Assembly (NCBI GenBank): GCA_009617715.1
Contig: VTFK01000266.1
Span: 682,001 to 746,000 of the forward strand
Length of the DNA stretch: 64,000 nucleotides
Origin: Plectrocnemia conspersa
Taxonomy: Eukaryota; Arthropoda; Insecta; Trichoptera; Polycentropodidae
Direction: 5' to 3'
The notes below the pieces were generated by a model. That model searched no databases and was not told the origin of the DNA. It saw nothing but the letters and a program-made list of their open reading frames with translations. Positions 24,710-37,378 of the stretch are shown in pieces. The stretch's first letter is position 1; each line of letters opens with the position of its first letter. The translations under genes and the position numbers were made by a program.

Positions 24710-26150
24710 CTCGTGCAATATTAATGTTAGGTTGTCAGATTTATGGACATATTTGCATCTACTATAAATTTTAAAACAAACCAAGCATTGTGGGCGCAGC
24801 TGCTATTCTAAAAATAATTGATTTATTGTTTTTAACACATTTAATACCATGTGCACCAATTTACGTGTTTTGTCATTTTGATTTCATACAAAAAATACAC
24901 GTTAAGCTGTGGCGTATGTATCCCTTATTAATATTATATTAACTAACATAGTAAAAAATCAATATAAATCTATATCCCCCTCTACATTTAATTCGAATCT
25001 CTAAAATCTAAATAATAAACACATTTTGAATCCCTTTTTGATTAATTTCATTCAATTATCATCTATCGGCCTTTCTACGCACATTCATCAATCCCTAACT
25101 ATACTTAATATATAAGGTCTTTCTAAGTTTTACTGCAAATATTGGGCCCTGAAACAGTTTCGACATTTTAAAATATATCACTGTCTCCAACCATTGCTTA
25201 GAAACAAATTTATATTATTTTATTGGCACGCGATCCACAGCTTAACATTCACTGATTTCATTGCGAATTAAAAAAAACAATCGTTAAACAATTCCAAATT
25301 GACTTTAAAACGTTGAGTATTAAATAAGTTATGATTATTTAAAAAAAATGTTTTTATCCTAATTATCACAAAAAGTCGCAATAAATTGCGAAAATTTTCG
25401 CATGTGTTATTATGTACATATATCTTATTTCAAACCTCGAATCTAAACAAATCAAAAACATCAATTAAAAAGAGTTACTTTTGCACCATCCAGTATTTAT
25501 AATTGTAACGTAATTGTAATCACATCTTGCGTTGTTATAAGAGTTAATATTGCTAATCCGTTCTCGTTCCACTGTGGTCAGAATATCCTTTTCATAGTTA
25601 CATTTCCGAATCTGTCAAGGCGCTGTTTGTATAATATCTTGAACGTTTATCGTTTCACGGCCGTTGATCGCTATCGTTTAACAAAACATCATTGTGACTA
25701 ATTCTTATTATTAAACATTTTTTATTGTTATATATTAAACGATTTTTATTGTATATGACTGCAATCAGGGATAAAAATATTATATCACCTAATTAAGATG
25801 TACATTTCTGAGAAAATTATCATTATAGATATGGTATTTCCGAACTCACAGTTCAAAGTCAGATCTAAACTTTTCGATTATGGAGGATTATTTCACTTAA
25901 TGTCTTCTATCTTTTGGATTTATATATGTCATATATAAATATATGATTTAAAGCTCTTGATATATTAATTTAATTTAATTAAATTTTGTATAATGAATTA
26001 TAGTAATGAGTATGCTTATTAAAATTAACAGATCCAAATATTCGGTTTCAGCAAAAATGTTTTTATTAATTTATATTAAATTAAACAGCCATATCGCCAT
26101 TCTATATATCGAATTGTGAACAGCTCTTATGAGAATATTTTTATCTATTA
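24710..26150. other. AT-rich stretch without a recognisable gene
   Basis: Nothing supportable as coding, RNA or repeat was seen. Confidence 0.5.
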
Positions 26151-26206
26151 AGTGACACCAGCACCTTCTGTTATTAGGGCCAAATAGCTAAGCCACAGTT
26201 ATCTTG

Positions 26207-26291
26207 TGACGTCATGAGTATTAGGGCAAGTGAGAAGCGTTAGAAGCGACGCAATGAAAGTGTATAAAATGCAACAGGAAATATACCATCA
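26207..26291 (+). promoter_or_regulatory. Candidate promoter: CRE, TATA box, initiator
   Basis: A palindromic cAMP-response-type site TGACGTCA (26207-26214) lies upstream of TATAAAA (26263-26269). A TCAACA initiator-like site has its A at 26291, 28 bases from the start of the TATA box. The composition of this ~100 bp is more G+C-rich than its flanks. The spacing is right for a plus-strand TATA-dependent gene, and the exon starting at 26368 follows. Confidence 0.5.
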
Positions 26292-26367
26292 ACAAAGGCA
26301 TAAAAACAAAGGCATTTGAGCTTACTGTCCAAAAATAATTTGATAAGACTAAAATTTCCTATCAGAA

Positions 26368-26385
26368 ATGAAAATGGTACTTTTA
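26368..26385 (+). CDS. Candidate first exon of a secreted-protein gene
   Basis: Only six codons (MKMVLL) precede a consensus donor, TTA|GTAAGT, in phase 0. A very short first exon that begins a signal peptide and is cut by an intron is typical of insect cuticular and other secreted proteins. Together with the promoter at 26207-26291 and a 77-nt leader it makes a coherent start. I scanned downstream for an exon continuing a signal peptide and found none, so the rest may be far away or lost. The product cannot be named. Confidence 0.35.
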
Positions 26386-26399
26386 GTAAGTCTAAATAA

Positions 26400-27600
26400 G
26401 TGTTAAATTGTTTTGATTGCTTTAAAACATTTTAAAACGTGTGTCTCTGTTTTGTAGTATCTAAACATATAAGTTAATCATAAAACATATAATCTTCTAT
26501 AAGCATTTTTTTTACTTTATGACTAACGTCTACTAAACGTGTGCTATTATGTAAATACAGACGACATTCATGAAAAATGAGCGCAAAAAATAAGATAATT
26601 ATGAAACAAAGTTTTTTAAGTTATAATATGACCCACAAATACTTATGTATTCTATTTAATCCGCTTTGAAGTCCATGAAATAAATATTTTAATTAATCTA
26701 CCACTGAAAAATAAACTGGCTTGAAGGCCGATTATTTGTACACTAGGAAGTTAATGTTCCTTGATTGCTCAAGCAGACAATGAATCTGTTCATTATTTAC
26801 TATAATATTAAAACGTCTATTAAAGTACCAAAAATTTATGATTCACGAATATCAAATAAAATATTCCTTTCACATAAAATACTGCGAAGTAAAATAAATT
26901 ACAGTATCTAATAATAGGATTTTCAGCATATGTTAATTTATTACTAATGGGAAATTCAAAACATCTGAATAATATTCTCGGTAGATAAGACAGAGGTGAT
27001 ATTCATAAAATATGTTTTACATATCAGTCAATATGTAAAAACACTATTTCAACTTAAAAGCAAAATATGAAATCAAAACTTACTATAAAATTAAATTATA
27101 TATTACAATATGTTACATGAATCATCCAGTTACGCCATAATAATGATTCAACTTGAACATAGTCATTGTTGACTATATTAGTTAATAAAATAATTTAAAT
27201 ACTTTATTATTGTATATGATTTTTAATATATATATTAATATATTATATTTAGTCACATTTTTTTATTTTCTAGGTGTAAAGTTGTACTTTAATTTATACA
27301 CAAGTTAAGACTTTTAGGTTTTGTATCCGATTAAATTTAACTAAAAGTTACCCTTTTATCAACTTAAATTCATGAAAAGTACGTTGTTGTAATTACAATT
27401 ATATTAATATAAATAGTAGATACTATCTCACAATCTTCCACCTTATTCATATTTTTTGTGAGTACATATTGTTCTTAGATGGTAGACCTTTATAAGTAGC
27501 AGTTATACAATAAGCTTAATAGGGAATTGTTTATTTTTTACCCATATTATTTTCTTTGCTATTTCTCTCCAATATTTGTGACTAGTGCTATAAAATTCTC
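26400..27600. other. AT-rich stretch, no exon recognised
   Basis: This is where the second exon of the candidate gene above would be expected. Possible acceptors such as TTTTCTAG near 27275 are followed directly by stops in the required phase. No repeat was recognised. Confidence 0.45.
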
Positions 27601-27833
27601 CGTAATAATCTAGAGTTCAATGTATGCATAACTCTTATAAAAATAAGTGTGATAAATGTGGAAAGCCATTCATATATAAAAATAAACATTTTACACTCAT
27701 AGCAATGTTTGTGACTTCATATGTGAAAAATGTGGAAAAGCATTCAAACGTAATGTTCTCTGAATATCTGAGAGGTTTTCATATCAATAGATGCAATAAA
27801 ACTTTCGCAGAAATGAAAAAAAGTAGACACTAA
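27600..27833 (+). pseudogene. Broken C2H2 zinc-finger fragment
   Basis: The frame starting at 27624 encodes NKCDKCGKPFIYKNKHF, the first half of a classical C2H2 finger. A frame change then gives FICEKCGKAFKRNVL, the start of the next finger, interrupted by a stop. A third partial finger (CNKTFAEMKK) follows in the first frame. Finger-second halves with their His pairs are damaged. This is a decayed exon or retrocopy of a C2H2 transcription-factor gene; no intact copy lies nearby. Confidence 0.7.
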
Positions 27834-27839
27834 TAATTG

Positions 27840-29030
27840 AATAAGGGAAAAAATTAGTAGAATTCCAAGCAATGCAAAATTACATTTGATAACATAAAAT
27901 CAGTATTGTTCAAATATTTGGGTTGACAATAACATATATAATATATTAACATTACTTTGGAACGTGAAACTGAAATGAATTATCTCCCTAGTTATATAAT
28001 TAAGATTGTGAGAAATGTAAGTCGATTCTCCTGCATTTGTTAATCTGTTTCTTTTAGCCAAATGAACAGTTTTATAAGTACTAAAATTTCTTTCTTAATT
28101 TTTAAGGCATTATTAAAATAGTATTTTTCCAATATGTCAGTAGATTTACGTTTAGGGTTGATTTAATATAAAACTTTGTATATAATGTACTTCAAAACTG
28201 AAACTAATTCAGCTTAATGTTCATGAGTATATCTGTCTGTATATATTTTTGGTGCACAAGTTATTATGTATACCAATGAATAGATATAAATAAGGTTTCA
28301 GTATCGGACGGTGGTGTTGAATGCAGAAGAGTCTATATCAATGACAATAGTCGAGTTTGAAATAGAGTAATCCTTAAAGAGCTGATGTAGGTACCTCTCG
28401 AAATGCGTGAGTGTGACGAAGTGAGTCTCACGTTTGTTTCTCACTCTCTATATATCAATCTTTTATATTTTCTCATACATAAGCTTAAGAAAATAGGAAA
28501 AACTACTAAGCCGTATCGTCAGACAGCCTCTCTCATGTACACCCCCTCTAATGAAGCATGCATATGTCTAACAGGTGGTCTTCTATAAATGAGAAATTGT
28601 GGTTGCTTCCCTATGGTCACAACGCGAACAACACCGAGGCAAATTGGCAGCAGGAGAGGCGACGGATGGGCGTCTTCCGTCTGACCTGTTCCATTATACT
28701 ATTTCATCCTCATAACTAGATTTACTTATAACTAACTAGGCTGAAGCTTAGGGGCCTCCACCTGAGGTTTATAATTTTCATATGAAGTAAATAAATATTT
28801 AAAAAAAAAATAGTAAAATTTCTCATCCTTCTGGACACCGAGAAACAGGTATAAGTTGGTCACCAACAAATAGGGGCCACCACACCTGGTTTTAAGTGAT
28901 TTAGATTTCTCTCTGAGATTCTAAAAGGTTCTAGGAGGTTAAGAAAATATTTTTTTTTTCAATATTCTCAGAATATTATATATAATATAAGACATAGTAA
29001 AGGGATATCTTTTTTTAAATAAATATATAT
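27840..29030. other. Stretch without a supportable gene
   Basis: AT-rich. A G+C-richer patch at 28590-28690 may be an old mobile-element piece. Nothing else was recognised. Confidence 0.45.
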
Positions 29031-29041
29031 AATATTAATCA

Positions 29042-29215
29042 CAGGCGCGTACGGTGAGATACATTCCCTTTCACTCGCTCGCGTGTTAAGTGACGAGAGT
29101 GAGGCAGAGATAAGGGCGTGCATTACATGCGTTCCGCACGCCCTTATCTTTCACTCACTCTCATCACTTAACACGTGAGTGAGCGAAAGGGAATGTATCT
29201 TACCGTACGCGCCTG
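29042..29215. mobile_element. hAT-type foldback MITE, 174 bp, with 8-bp TSD
   Basis: Two near-perfect 80-bp inverted arms (29042-29121 and 29136-29215) surround a 14-nt loop. Termini are CAGGCGCGTACGGT and its complement. It is flanked by an exact 8-bp direct repeat, ATTAATCA, at 29034-29041 and 29216-29223, the duplication length made by hAT transposases. Arms contain CACTCGCTC/GAGTGAG stretches. It has no coding sequence. Transcribed, it would form an ~80-bp double-stranded RNA hairpin. Confidence 0.93.
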
Positions 29216-29223
29216 ATTAATCA

Positions 29224-29640
29224 AAGGTTTGGAAGAAGAAATTCGAAAAATAAAAAATAGTAAGATCATCTAATTTAATACAAGATTTAAGATGTTGTTA
29301 TCAAATTATAAACTGTCTTTTTCTGTACTTAAAGATGGTATTCTTTTAATTTCTTAAATATAGCAATCAATTAGTTATTGAGCTTCAATAATTCTCTAAC
29401 ACACTCTGTAGATTTTGGTGTTCTAGGGGTGAATATAAATTAATAAAATTATTAATTTGTAAATCAAACATAATGGTAAATAACTATATTATAATTTATT
29501 TAATTTTAAATTATAAATACACAATAAGTTTTAATGATTAATATTTTTATGTATAAAATAATGGAAATATGAATATAAAAGAATATAAATAAAAAGTTTA
29601 AATTAGATATTATGCTGTAGATATTTTAACCGAATCCATA
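29224..29640. other. AT-rich intergenic stretch downstream of DCTN5
   Basis: No genes seen. It begins just past the MITE and ends at the presumed polyadenylation region of DCTN5. Confidence 0.6.
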
Positions 29641-29655
29641 AGCAATTTATAGTAA

Positions 29656-29661
29656 TTTATT
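29656..29661 (-). terminator. DCTN5 polyadenylation signal
   Basis: AATAAA on the minus strand, 50 nt past the DCTN5 stop codon. It is the first canonical signal in the 3' flank. Confidence 0.6.
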
Positions 29662-29710
29662 AAAACATCCCAAAACACTTCAATACTATTATAACAATTA
29701 ACATTTTAAA

Positions 29711-30774
29711 TTACTTTCTAGATGGTACAAAATGTTGATAATAACTTTTAGTAAAATCTATCATTAGGTCTTGAGTTACTTCGGGCAAATCAGCTACAAC
29801 TCTCGCCGGTGATCCAGCATATCTAGTAAAACTAGATACAATAGTTTCAGCTGGTAATACAGCTCCGTCCTCAATCATACAGCAATCTTTTAAAACACAT
29901 CTTCGACCCTACAATATAAAATCAAATTAAATATAAGCACGTTAAATAATAATATGAATATTATCACTTTGCATGTGAATTCTGATAGTCGTATTTACGT
30001 TACGTGTACTAAATAAAAAATCATAAAAAAATTACTATTACTCCAAGAATTTCGAAACAAAAAACATTATTCGTCTAGTGCGATTCCGTATTGGAGATTA
30101 TTTCGTCAACATAATGACGGAAATTTTATTCACATTAATCAATTTTCGATTTTATTTACTTTCTGCTGTAAAATAATTCTCTTCATACAAAGTGTAAACC
30201 TAACTTACTATCACAACATTCTTGCCAATGTACACATACGATCCTACGACTGCTGCGTTCACTATAGAATTTTCGCCTATAAATACGTGATCGCCAATGT
30301 GCAACGGGAAGAAAGCAACTCTGAAAAGTTACATCAGAATATATTAGAAATAAATATAAAATAATCAAATTATTATAAATGCTTTACCCTTTACTGAATT
30401 TTTTGAATGGTGGTCTTATAACTGCACCCTTGCTGATAATGCAAAATCGACCCGTTTTACGTTCGCTAGATCACCACGAATTATAGCGTCACTTTGGACA
30501 ATGACCTTTCCGTGAAGAACAATATTTTGGGAACCACATAGCACAGTTTGTCTGCAGACTTTATTACCAGATGCCTGTAAAATTAAACGAGTATATACAG
30601 TATTATTTCACTTTTTGGTGAATTACTAATTGTATCTTTGGTTCACTAAACAGATCTGTACGAGAAACTAATGAAAAAAATAGTTAACAAATCTCATATA
30701 TTTTACATTAAGTGCAATTTTAATACCGTTTCTACGTATTCTGATTTATTATAAGGAATATCTTGGAGCTCCAT
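29711..30774 (-). CDS. DCTN5: Dynactin subunit 5 (p25), four exons, one-base frameshift
   Basis: DCTN5 is a left-handed beta-helix (hexapeptide-repeat) protein of the dynactin pointed-end complex, which helps link dynein to membrane cargo. Exons on the minus strand are 30774-30727 ([16 protein letters not shown]), 30574-30388, 30320-30209 and 29908-29711, with GT-AG introns of 152, 67 and 300 nt. Recognisable segments in order are [42 protein letters not shown] (exon 2), [18 protein letters not shown] (exon 3), [10 protein letters not shown] and [10 protein letters not shown] near the C-terminus, ending SRK-stop. The coding sum is 545 nt; 546 would give the family's ~181 residues. The missing base lies in the TTTT run at 30455-30458, after DLANVK: the frame shifts to a quick stop, and adding one base there restores family sequence. 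Since introns are intact, this is more likely an assembly error than a pseudogene. Confidence 0.96.
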
Positions 30775-33700
30775 TTTGCTCAGCTGCCAAACGTCAAACT
30801 ACATGTAGTGCTTTTTAATTTTGGCCTAAACGTCCATCTTTTTGATTATTTATTAATACATTTTTATTTAAACTAAGACTTATTTTCTTAAATTAGAATT
30901 TTTTAAGAAAAACATATTTAATAAAACATTATTTTCATTTATATTATGCATTATCCCCCCTTGTTATTGGGGTAATATCGAACATTTAATAAATATACAT
31001 AATAATTTGATAATGCTTTAAAAAAAAATTAAATAGTTACTTTTATTAAAAAACATAAAATACCTGAATTTTTTATCTTCTTATTGCTAATGGGGTAATA
31101 CTGGACATAGATCTATATATTACATTATGTATTTTTAAAAAACTTTAGCAAAAACATGGAGGAGGGGCAGGGGCGCCCTAACGAAGTTGGTAATAGTACT
31201 TTGGCGACGGGAGATGGCGGGAGGCAATTAGACACTGATTTAGTCGTTGCAGTAGTATTTTATTTAGAATTAAAAAAGTTACATGTGTGATGATAAAATT
31301 ATGTTCGGTAAACGAGGCAGCAGGTCGTTACAAGTCCGACAAGAGAATGTGTATACGTCATGCCAGTGCTGCCAGTAAAGTTTAAAATGAAAAATTATTT
31401 TAGTCTAATTAGAAATGTCAAAACATATTATTACCTTTATTTTACTACTATATTGTAGTTCAATTTCGCTTTTCGTGTTCAACTGATTATAAAATATAGA
31501 GACGATCGTTTTATATTATTATATTTAGTGTTTTTATTGATAGTAATACATACATTGTTTGACACCTGGAAAAATTTTAATAGGTTGTCATCTTGCCAGA
31601 CATAAAAATTTTATTATTTGTAAATCCTCAAAAATACTTAAAAAAAATTATATCACTAGTAATAATTTGAATAAAGTGATTTGAAATGCGAATCGATTGG
31701 AGTATTATCTTCTCAGCTACAATAGTTTGTCGGTTCCTAGTTCGATGCAAACTCATTTTATTAAAATTCATTTAGTGGTTGTATTGTCCTGGTTTTTGTG
31801 TCAGGGATGTTTACTTTTCATACAAAACTTAATATTTAGTTTATAATTGATATTTGTGCAGCAATTAGAGTCACGTTTACGTAAATTGCCAGATTGAGGA
31901 AGGCTTAGTGCTCACCCCCCTTAACTATAACGGCCAATTACGATGATCTACTGGTATAACGCGACTAGATTGCTTTCTTACTTTAACATGTTGCAACCTG
32001 TAATTTGAATAAGCTTGGAACGGCCGTTAAATATTTTTAAAAAGTGAGAATTGTGAGATCTGAAAACTTCCTGTTGTTTTGGATTCCAATGTACTGTCAT
32101 TTGTTATATGAATGTTTCTAAAGGCTATTATGATGCTTTTGGTTTATCTATTGTCACGTACGTCCACATTGATCAGCATAAAAAAGGCCTCGGTTGATCG
32201 TAAGGCTAATGGATGGATTTATAGCGCTCGTAATGCTTTTAAAACTAAAAAAAATACTCTGATTTAGATTTGCCGATGTATGCTGATGATCGTTGTAGAC
32301 CCTATAGTGCAATAAAAGAATATAAAATATTTTTTATATATTTATTTCGTACATGAACAAATTACATGAGCTGAAAATATACTAAGTTAGATATCCTTAA
32401 ATTAATATTCTTAAATTAATGCAATTGCTATAAATGAGAGATCATTTCACGCCATTATACCGTCGTGTAGTCGGGCACAGTCGTCCCGTAGTTGAAGATA
32501 CATAAATATATAACTTGTGTATGTTTTCTAAGAAAATACAAAAATATAATATTAACAAGCCGTGATACTTCGATTATTTATTTTCATTTCGCTCCAATAG
32601 AACAACACACGATTTTTATCTTGATATATATTTACGTAGCTACTTTATTTTTGCTTGTCTATGAAGAAAATCAAAGATGCCTTTTTAAGCCATTAAACGT
32701 TCGACATGTTTGAATTCCTTCACCCATTTAGATATTATCTTAACAACAATCGACTGAACGCAGTATATGGATAGGCAAAGTGTTTTATTTATTATCGTTT
32801 AACGATTATCAATACAAAGAAAAACAAATGTCTGACTAATTACACATAATCAGACGATTATATTAATGGCAGTTAAATGTGTACCATAAAACACCCAACA
32901 TTTCAAATACAAATTCTTCGATTAGCATTCAATAAAAAGTTACAATCGTACATATATTTGTTAAAAAGTCCACTATATAATAATATGATGACTAAATAGG
33001 ATACACATTTCTTTAAAAGGATAATAGAACCATTTTCATGCGCTTATTATATGTATACATAATAATAATAATAATAACTTCATACGTTATAATTGATAAA
33101 ATATATGATTAAGTCAAACTGAAGAAAGACTGGGATCTGTTAAAAACAGCCGTTGATTTACATTTTAATAGACTATTTTTAAACAAATCCCGATGTGTAC
33201 AAATTATTCACTCGGTTATATTATATGTATAAAAAACTGAAATAAGCACACATTTGTTCAGATAATACCAATCTACATCTAGAATATAATTTTCTTCTCG
33301 ATACCAACATCTAAGAACAACTTTATCGTAATTTACCAACACATCGAATGACACCCGTGCACAAAACTAATCGTTAATTCTAGACATATTACACTTATCT
33401 AACAGATCTTAACTTTCGCTCAATATCAACTATGTGAAACGTAGAAGTGATTGTGAAACGATAACCAATTGACACCCTTTTAGATATTTTATTCCAATTC
33501 AATGTTTTGAATGTACCGCATAATAATTGTTCATTACTTTGATGCTTTCCGATTTGATATTAGAAAAATATAATATTTTTTACTTTATATATGTAATATA
33601 TAGATACTATATAATTGTATGATTGGCAGAGTTGACAGACTTAACGACATCGAAAAGTGATATTCCATTAAACCGACACATTTTCAATAAATATACTGTC

Positions 33701-34950
33701 ATTGAAACACAATTGTTTTAAAAAATATGATATATTCTACAACGTTCCAAGAATAGACATAATAATCTCGTGTATATATATAAAAGGTTCGTTCGTTCAG
33801 AAAATATTTGCGGTCGCTAACGTCAATCGTTTTTATTCAAATATTGAAGAACATCGCGTCGTTAACGAAATTGCCCTATGATATGTGAATAAAATCGGAA
33901 CATCATAAAGCGCTTTTATTGTACCTTGAGTCTAATTTTCATTAAAAATAAAACTGACAAACTAATATCATATGATATATATGTATATATATATATATAT
34001 GTATTTTTAAATATACACAAAATTGTGTGACAAAATTAATTTTAAATTCGATTATGTTAGTACAGTGTACGTACATATACAAAAGACAAAGAATTTAATA
34101 TTTCAGCCAATAAATACAAATGTGTACGCACATTTTATATTAATAACACGTTTAATATTTTACTATCTATCACACGTATTGGTCCAACATCCAGTTTATA
34201 ATGTACAATCCTTACAGAACAGAACAAATCAAAGTATAAAAACAATGTTTAATTTATAATGTCAGTGTTTTAGAAATTTCTAAGTACAACTGCCAATGTT
34301 TATTGTTAATTGTTGAACCAGTTTATAAAATATCAATTAATAAAAATAATACTCGCAATCGATAGGAAATTTGTGTTACATTTACAAACAAAAATTTGAT
34401 GGAATGTGTTCGAAAAACGATTAATAAAAATGAAAGTCACACAATTTCGACCGTAAATTCACATGGACCTGGTTTCGCCTTATTATAAGTAATTTAAAGC
34501 CTTAAATGCACACGAGTTCTAGTTATTACATTTAATTATATTTGTAACTGCGTAGTCGAAGCAGCAAACAAATGCAGGCTCTTACATTTTTATCGTTTAT
34601 CTTATAAATAAACACACGAGAGGCGGTAGATAAATTTGCAGAATGGAAGAGAAGCAGTTCATATGAGGTCACTTTGATGATGTTTTCAAAGGAAGTGACT
34701 TATAATAGATATTTGAGATAAATTCTGTAACAATCAGCCCATGTAACATAATCGCAATAATAAGTAGTTAGTTATTTTTCAAAGATTATGCCAATTAAAA
34801 ATCTAACACGAAAAGAAAAACTTCCAGAGATGTGATCACAATCATAACAATGCTATCTGAAAAACAGATTAAATTCTAAAGCATCAAGGATTCTCAATGT
34901 GATCCAGCAAAACAAACTATCAATGGAAAAAAATATATTGTGAAGTCGTA
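30775..34950. other. Long stretch upstream of DCTN5, no gene recognised
   Basis: Directly upstream of the DCTN5 start should lie its promoter, but no clear TATA box was seen. G+C-richer patches at 31150-31250 and 31880-32260 are of unknown origin. A TA run lies near 33980-34000. Open frames at 32492-32713 and 34023-34259 are AT-biased and unrecognised. Confidence 0.5.
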
Positions 34951-34959
34951 TATATCCTA

Positions 34960-35420
34960 TAGGAATTTAATAAAGTCTGATAATGAGATTGTTATTTATT
35001 CCATATTTCAGTCTACACAATATAGAAGCAGGTTTGCCACAAGGCACAATATTTATTACATTGTATATAGCCAATGTTCGCAGATGACTACAATATTATC
35101 AAGTGCATAAATAATGGTTAGAAAAAATGGAAAATAATAAACAGTACTTTTTACATTCACATTGAAAAAGAACAATCCACATATGTCATGTTAAACGAAA
35201 CAAAACATACAAACTTGCCCTGGAAGGGTCACATTAAAGATAAAACACAAGAACCAAATTAAAATGTATACGTTAATATTAGAAAACAATTTATTAGAGG
35301 TCCGTTTTAGCTTAATAATTAAAACCATTATTAAGGCTATATAGACGAATAAAGAAAGGTTATAGGAACTAGTGAATGTACTTGAAGTGCAACTATTAAA
35401 TACTCGTTGCAATATAAGTA
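34960..35420 (+). pseudogene. Jockey-like LINE reverse transcriptase remnant
   Basis: Plus-strand translation gives AGLPQGTIFITLYIAN, the RT motif usually GVPQGS.LGP. Then, one frame over, FADDYNIIKCINN carries the intact catalytic Asp pair. Next comes QSTYVMLNETKHTNLP, the usual segment after the catalytic box, and a broken KTIIKAI piece. It is split by frameshifts and stops and lacks endonuclease, thumb C-terminus and 3' end. Confidence 0.7.
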
Positions 35421-35429
35421 GTATAGTTT

Positions 35430-36210
35430 GAATATTCTAGGGAATCATATAATAATCTAGAGTAAAGCATAAAGAATATTAATTTATGATCTATGATCTT
35501 GAATAGATTGATGAAGAAATATTGAAATTAAAGATACAATACTAAACACAAAGCAACTTTTGTGAATTGTTACTAGTTGCTTATTCTTCAGTCTTGCTAT
35601 TAAATTATAAATGAGCTGTTGTTACATTATACCCTTAACTCCTTCCCTGACATTCCATAAACTTATTTACCTACCCCGTAACCTTGCAGACACTGATCGG
35701 TGATTAGACGTAAACATATTGAAATCACAGGTATACCAAACAACATTCAACTACGGCTACTTCAGAGTTTCTAACGAAAACACAGACGTTGGTACGGAAA
35801 AAAGGTATGTAAGTCTCTAATGCCAATATAATTTCAGACTTTTTTCATTTCGACTTGCTAAATATTTTTTGTACATCGTAAAAGCGTTTCAATGTGTCAG
35901 AAGAATACATGTACATATAACAATATATATAGATAGCACACGTGTATTTGATTAAACGATACATAACATAAAGTTAGTGAAAACGAAGATTATTATATTA
36001 CATACATAAGGATGCGTACTAAGACACGGGTATGTTCTATCGATAGTAAATTAAAATAAGACGAGTTGAGTCCTCAGAAGCAAATACATATATCACTCTT
36101 AAATCACATTTTTCCATCACACTCGACAGTTTTTAAGCAAACATCGAGAAATCACAATATATCACAATTAAAGTTTTAATTATTAATGAATAATTAATTC
36201 GTCAACGAGA
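35430..36210. other. AT-rich stretch between LINE remnant and YPEL 3' end
   Basis: No genes recognised. The right part probably lies just past the polyadenylation site of the Yippee-like gene. Confidence 0.5.
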
Positions 36211-36217
36211 ACGTCTC

Positions 36218-36223
36218 TTTATT
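36218..36223 (-). terminator. Candidate YPEL polyadenylation signal
   Basis: AATAAA on the minus strand about 415 nt past the YPEL stop codon. The intervening sequence (36224-36636) is G+C-richer than the flanks and has no long minus-strand frame continuing the protein, as expected of a 3' UTR. Confidence 0.5.
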
Positions 36224-36636
36224 TCGCATCTTTTCGAAAGATTCAGATTCAACACAGTCAAACTCGGGTTTTAATTGCACTTTGAAGTAATATTTTTGTA
36301 TAATGGATATCATCCATGTTTTTTATCATCCGGCAGATTCGTATTGTCGTCGTCGCTGATAGTAACACAAAATTTATGCCGTCTTCCAGACGGTTGATTC
36401 TTCGCTCGCACCGTTTACGTGATATGTGCCAATGTAACGAGGTTATCGTCGGTCAGCTGTAACGCAGGGCCCAAGCAGAACGATAACCGACGCACTGAGT
36501 CCTCCTTATGTAATCTCCGAACATCGTAGCATAATTGCTGTTACGATGCATCGTTTTTAGTTTGCGATCGGACCGGTCGCAAAGGCAAGAGGCTCTGGTG
36601 CTGAGATCATATCGAGAGCAGTCGTCTAACGAGCGC

Positions 36637-37378
36637 CTAGTCCCAACCATTCTCTTTGACCATGTGCGCCAGTTCAATGATGAATTTGCCTTCCTTGTAC
36701 TTTTGGCTAGACTCGAAGGCATGTTCCTGAAATCATACAAAGAATCAATTAAAATAAATGAAATAAATAAGAAAAACAATAAACTACAATATAAGCATAC
36801 ATATTTCCAACCGAGCATGGTCTTACAGCTTTCACAATAAATATCTGCAACGGCATGAAGACCAGTGAGTAACACTCGCTCTTCTGCCGGACCGCATCCC
36901 ACGTTCACTCTGAAAAATGTAACAAAAGTAATTAAAAACACATTCAATTTTCATGAAAAATACAATATTTTTATAATACACAATTTAATGTAAAAAGTAT
37001 TAATCTAAACCCATATATTTATAAACAGCCACATAATCGCTTCAAATGGATTGTCCGCAATGTTCGGTTCTTAGACCGATACTACCAATAATGCAATGTT
37101 TTTGTTTATCTGATCACGCCTGTACTCGCGACGGCCCAGGTAGGAGGTCGGGCTTAGCCGCAGTATTTTGAATATTTACTGCAATTTTCATTAAATTAAT
37201 TCCATAGTATATATATAATATTTATTTAATCTAACAGAAAACTATGTATTATTTGACTCATGATTAATTTCAAAATATTCTACAATACGTATATCTGGAT
37301 ATTTCTTATTTTAATCACATGCATCTTTACTTACACAGAATTGAAAAGATATGCCCTGCCCTGGCTGCCCTGGAACGA
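36637..37378 (-). CDS. YPEL: Yippee-like protein, last three coding exons
   Basis: Yippee proteins are small, highly conserved zinc-binding proteins with a single Yippee fold. Three minus-strand exons are clear: 37378-37335 ([15 protein letters not shown]), 36909-36801 ([20 protein letters not shown], then [15 protein letters not shown]) and 36726-36637 ([29 protein letters not shown], stop). Introns of 425 and 74 nt have GT-AG ends and all phases agree. The CESC pair is the second zinc-binding CxxC. The sequence belongs to the YPEL1-4/Drosophila yippee branch, not YPEL5. The N-terminal ~35 residues, including the start and the first CxxC before the conserved ELISK, are missing. I found no such exon between 37.4 and 64 kb on the minus strand, so it is probably outside the window. 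Within the exons seen there are no breaks. Confidence 0.96.

Noticed and set aside
36453..36947. 164-codon minus frame and overlapping 101-codon plus frame
   Set aside because: The minus frame is YPEL exon 36801-36909 read on through its introns; its later part is not in the frame of the last exon. The plus frame is an antisense shadow.
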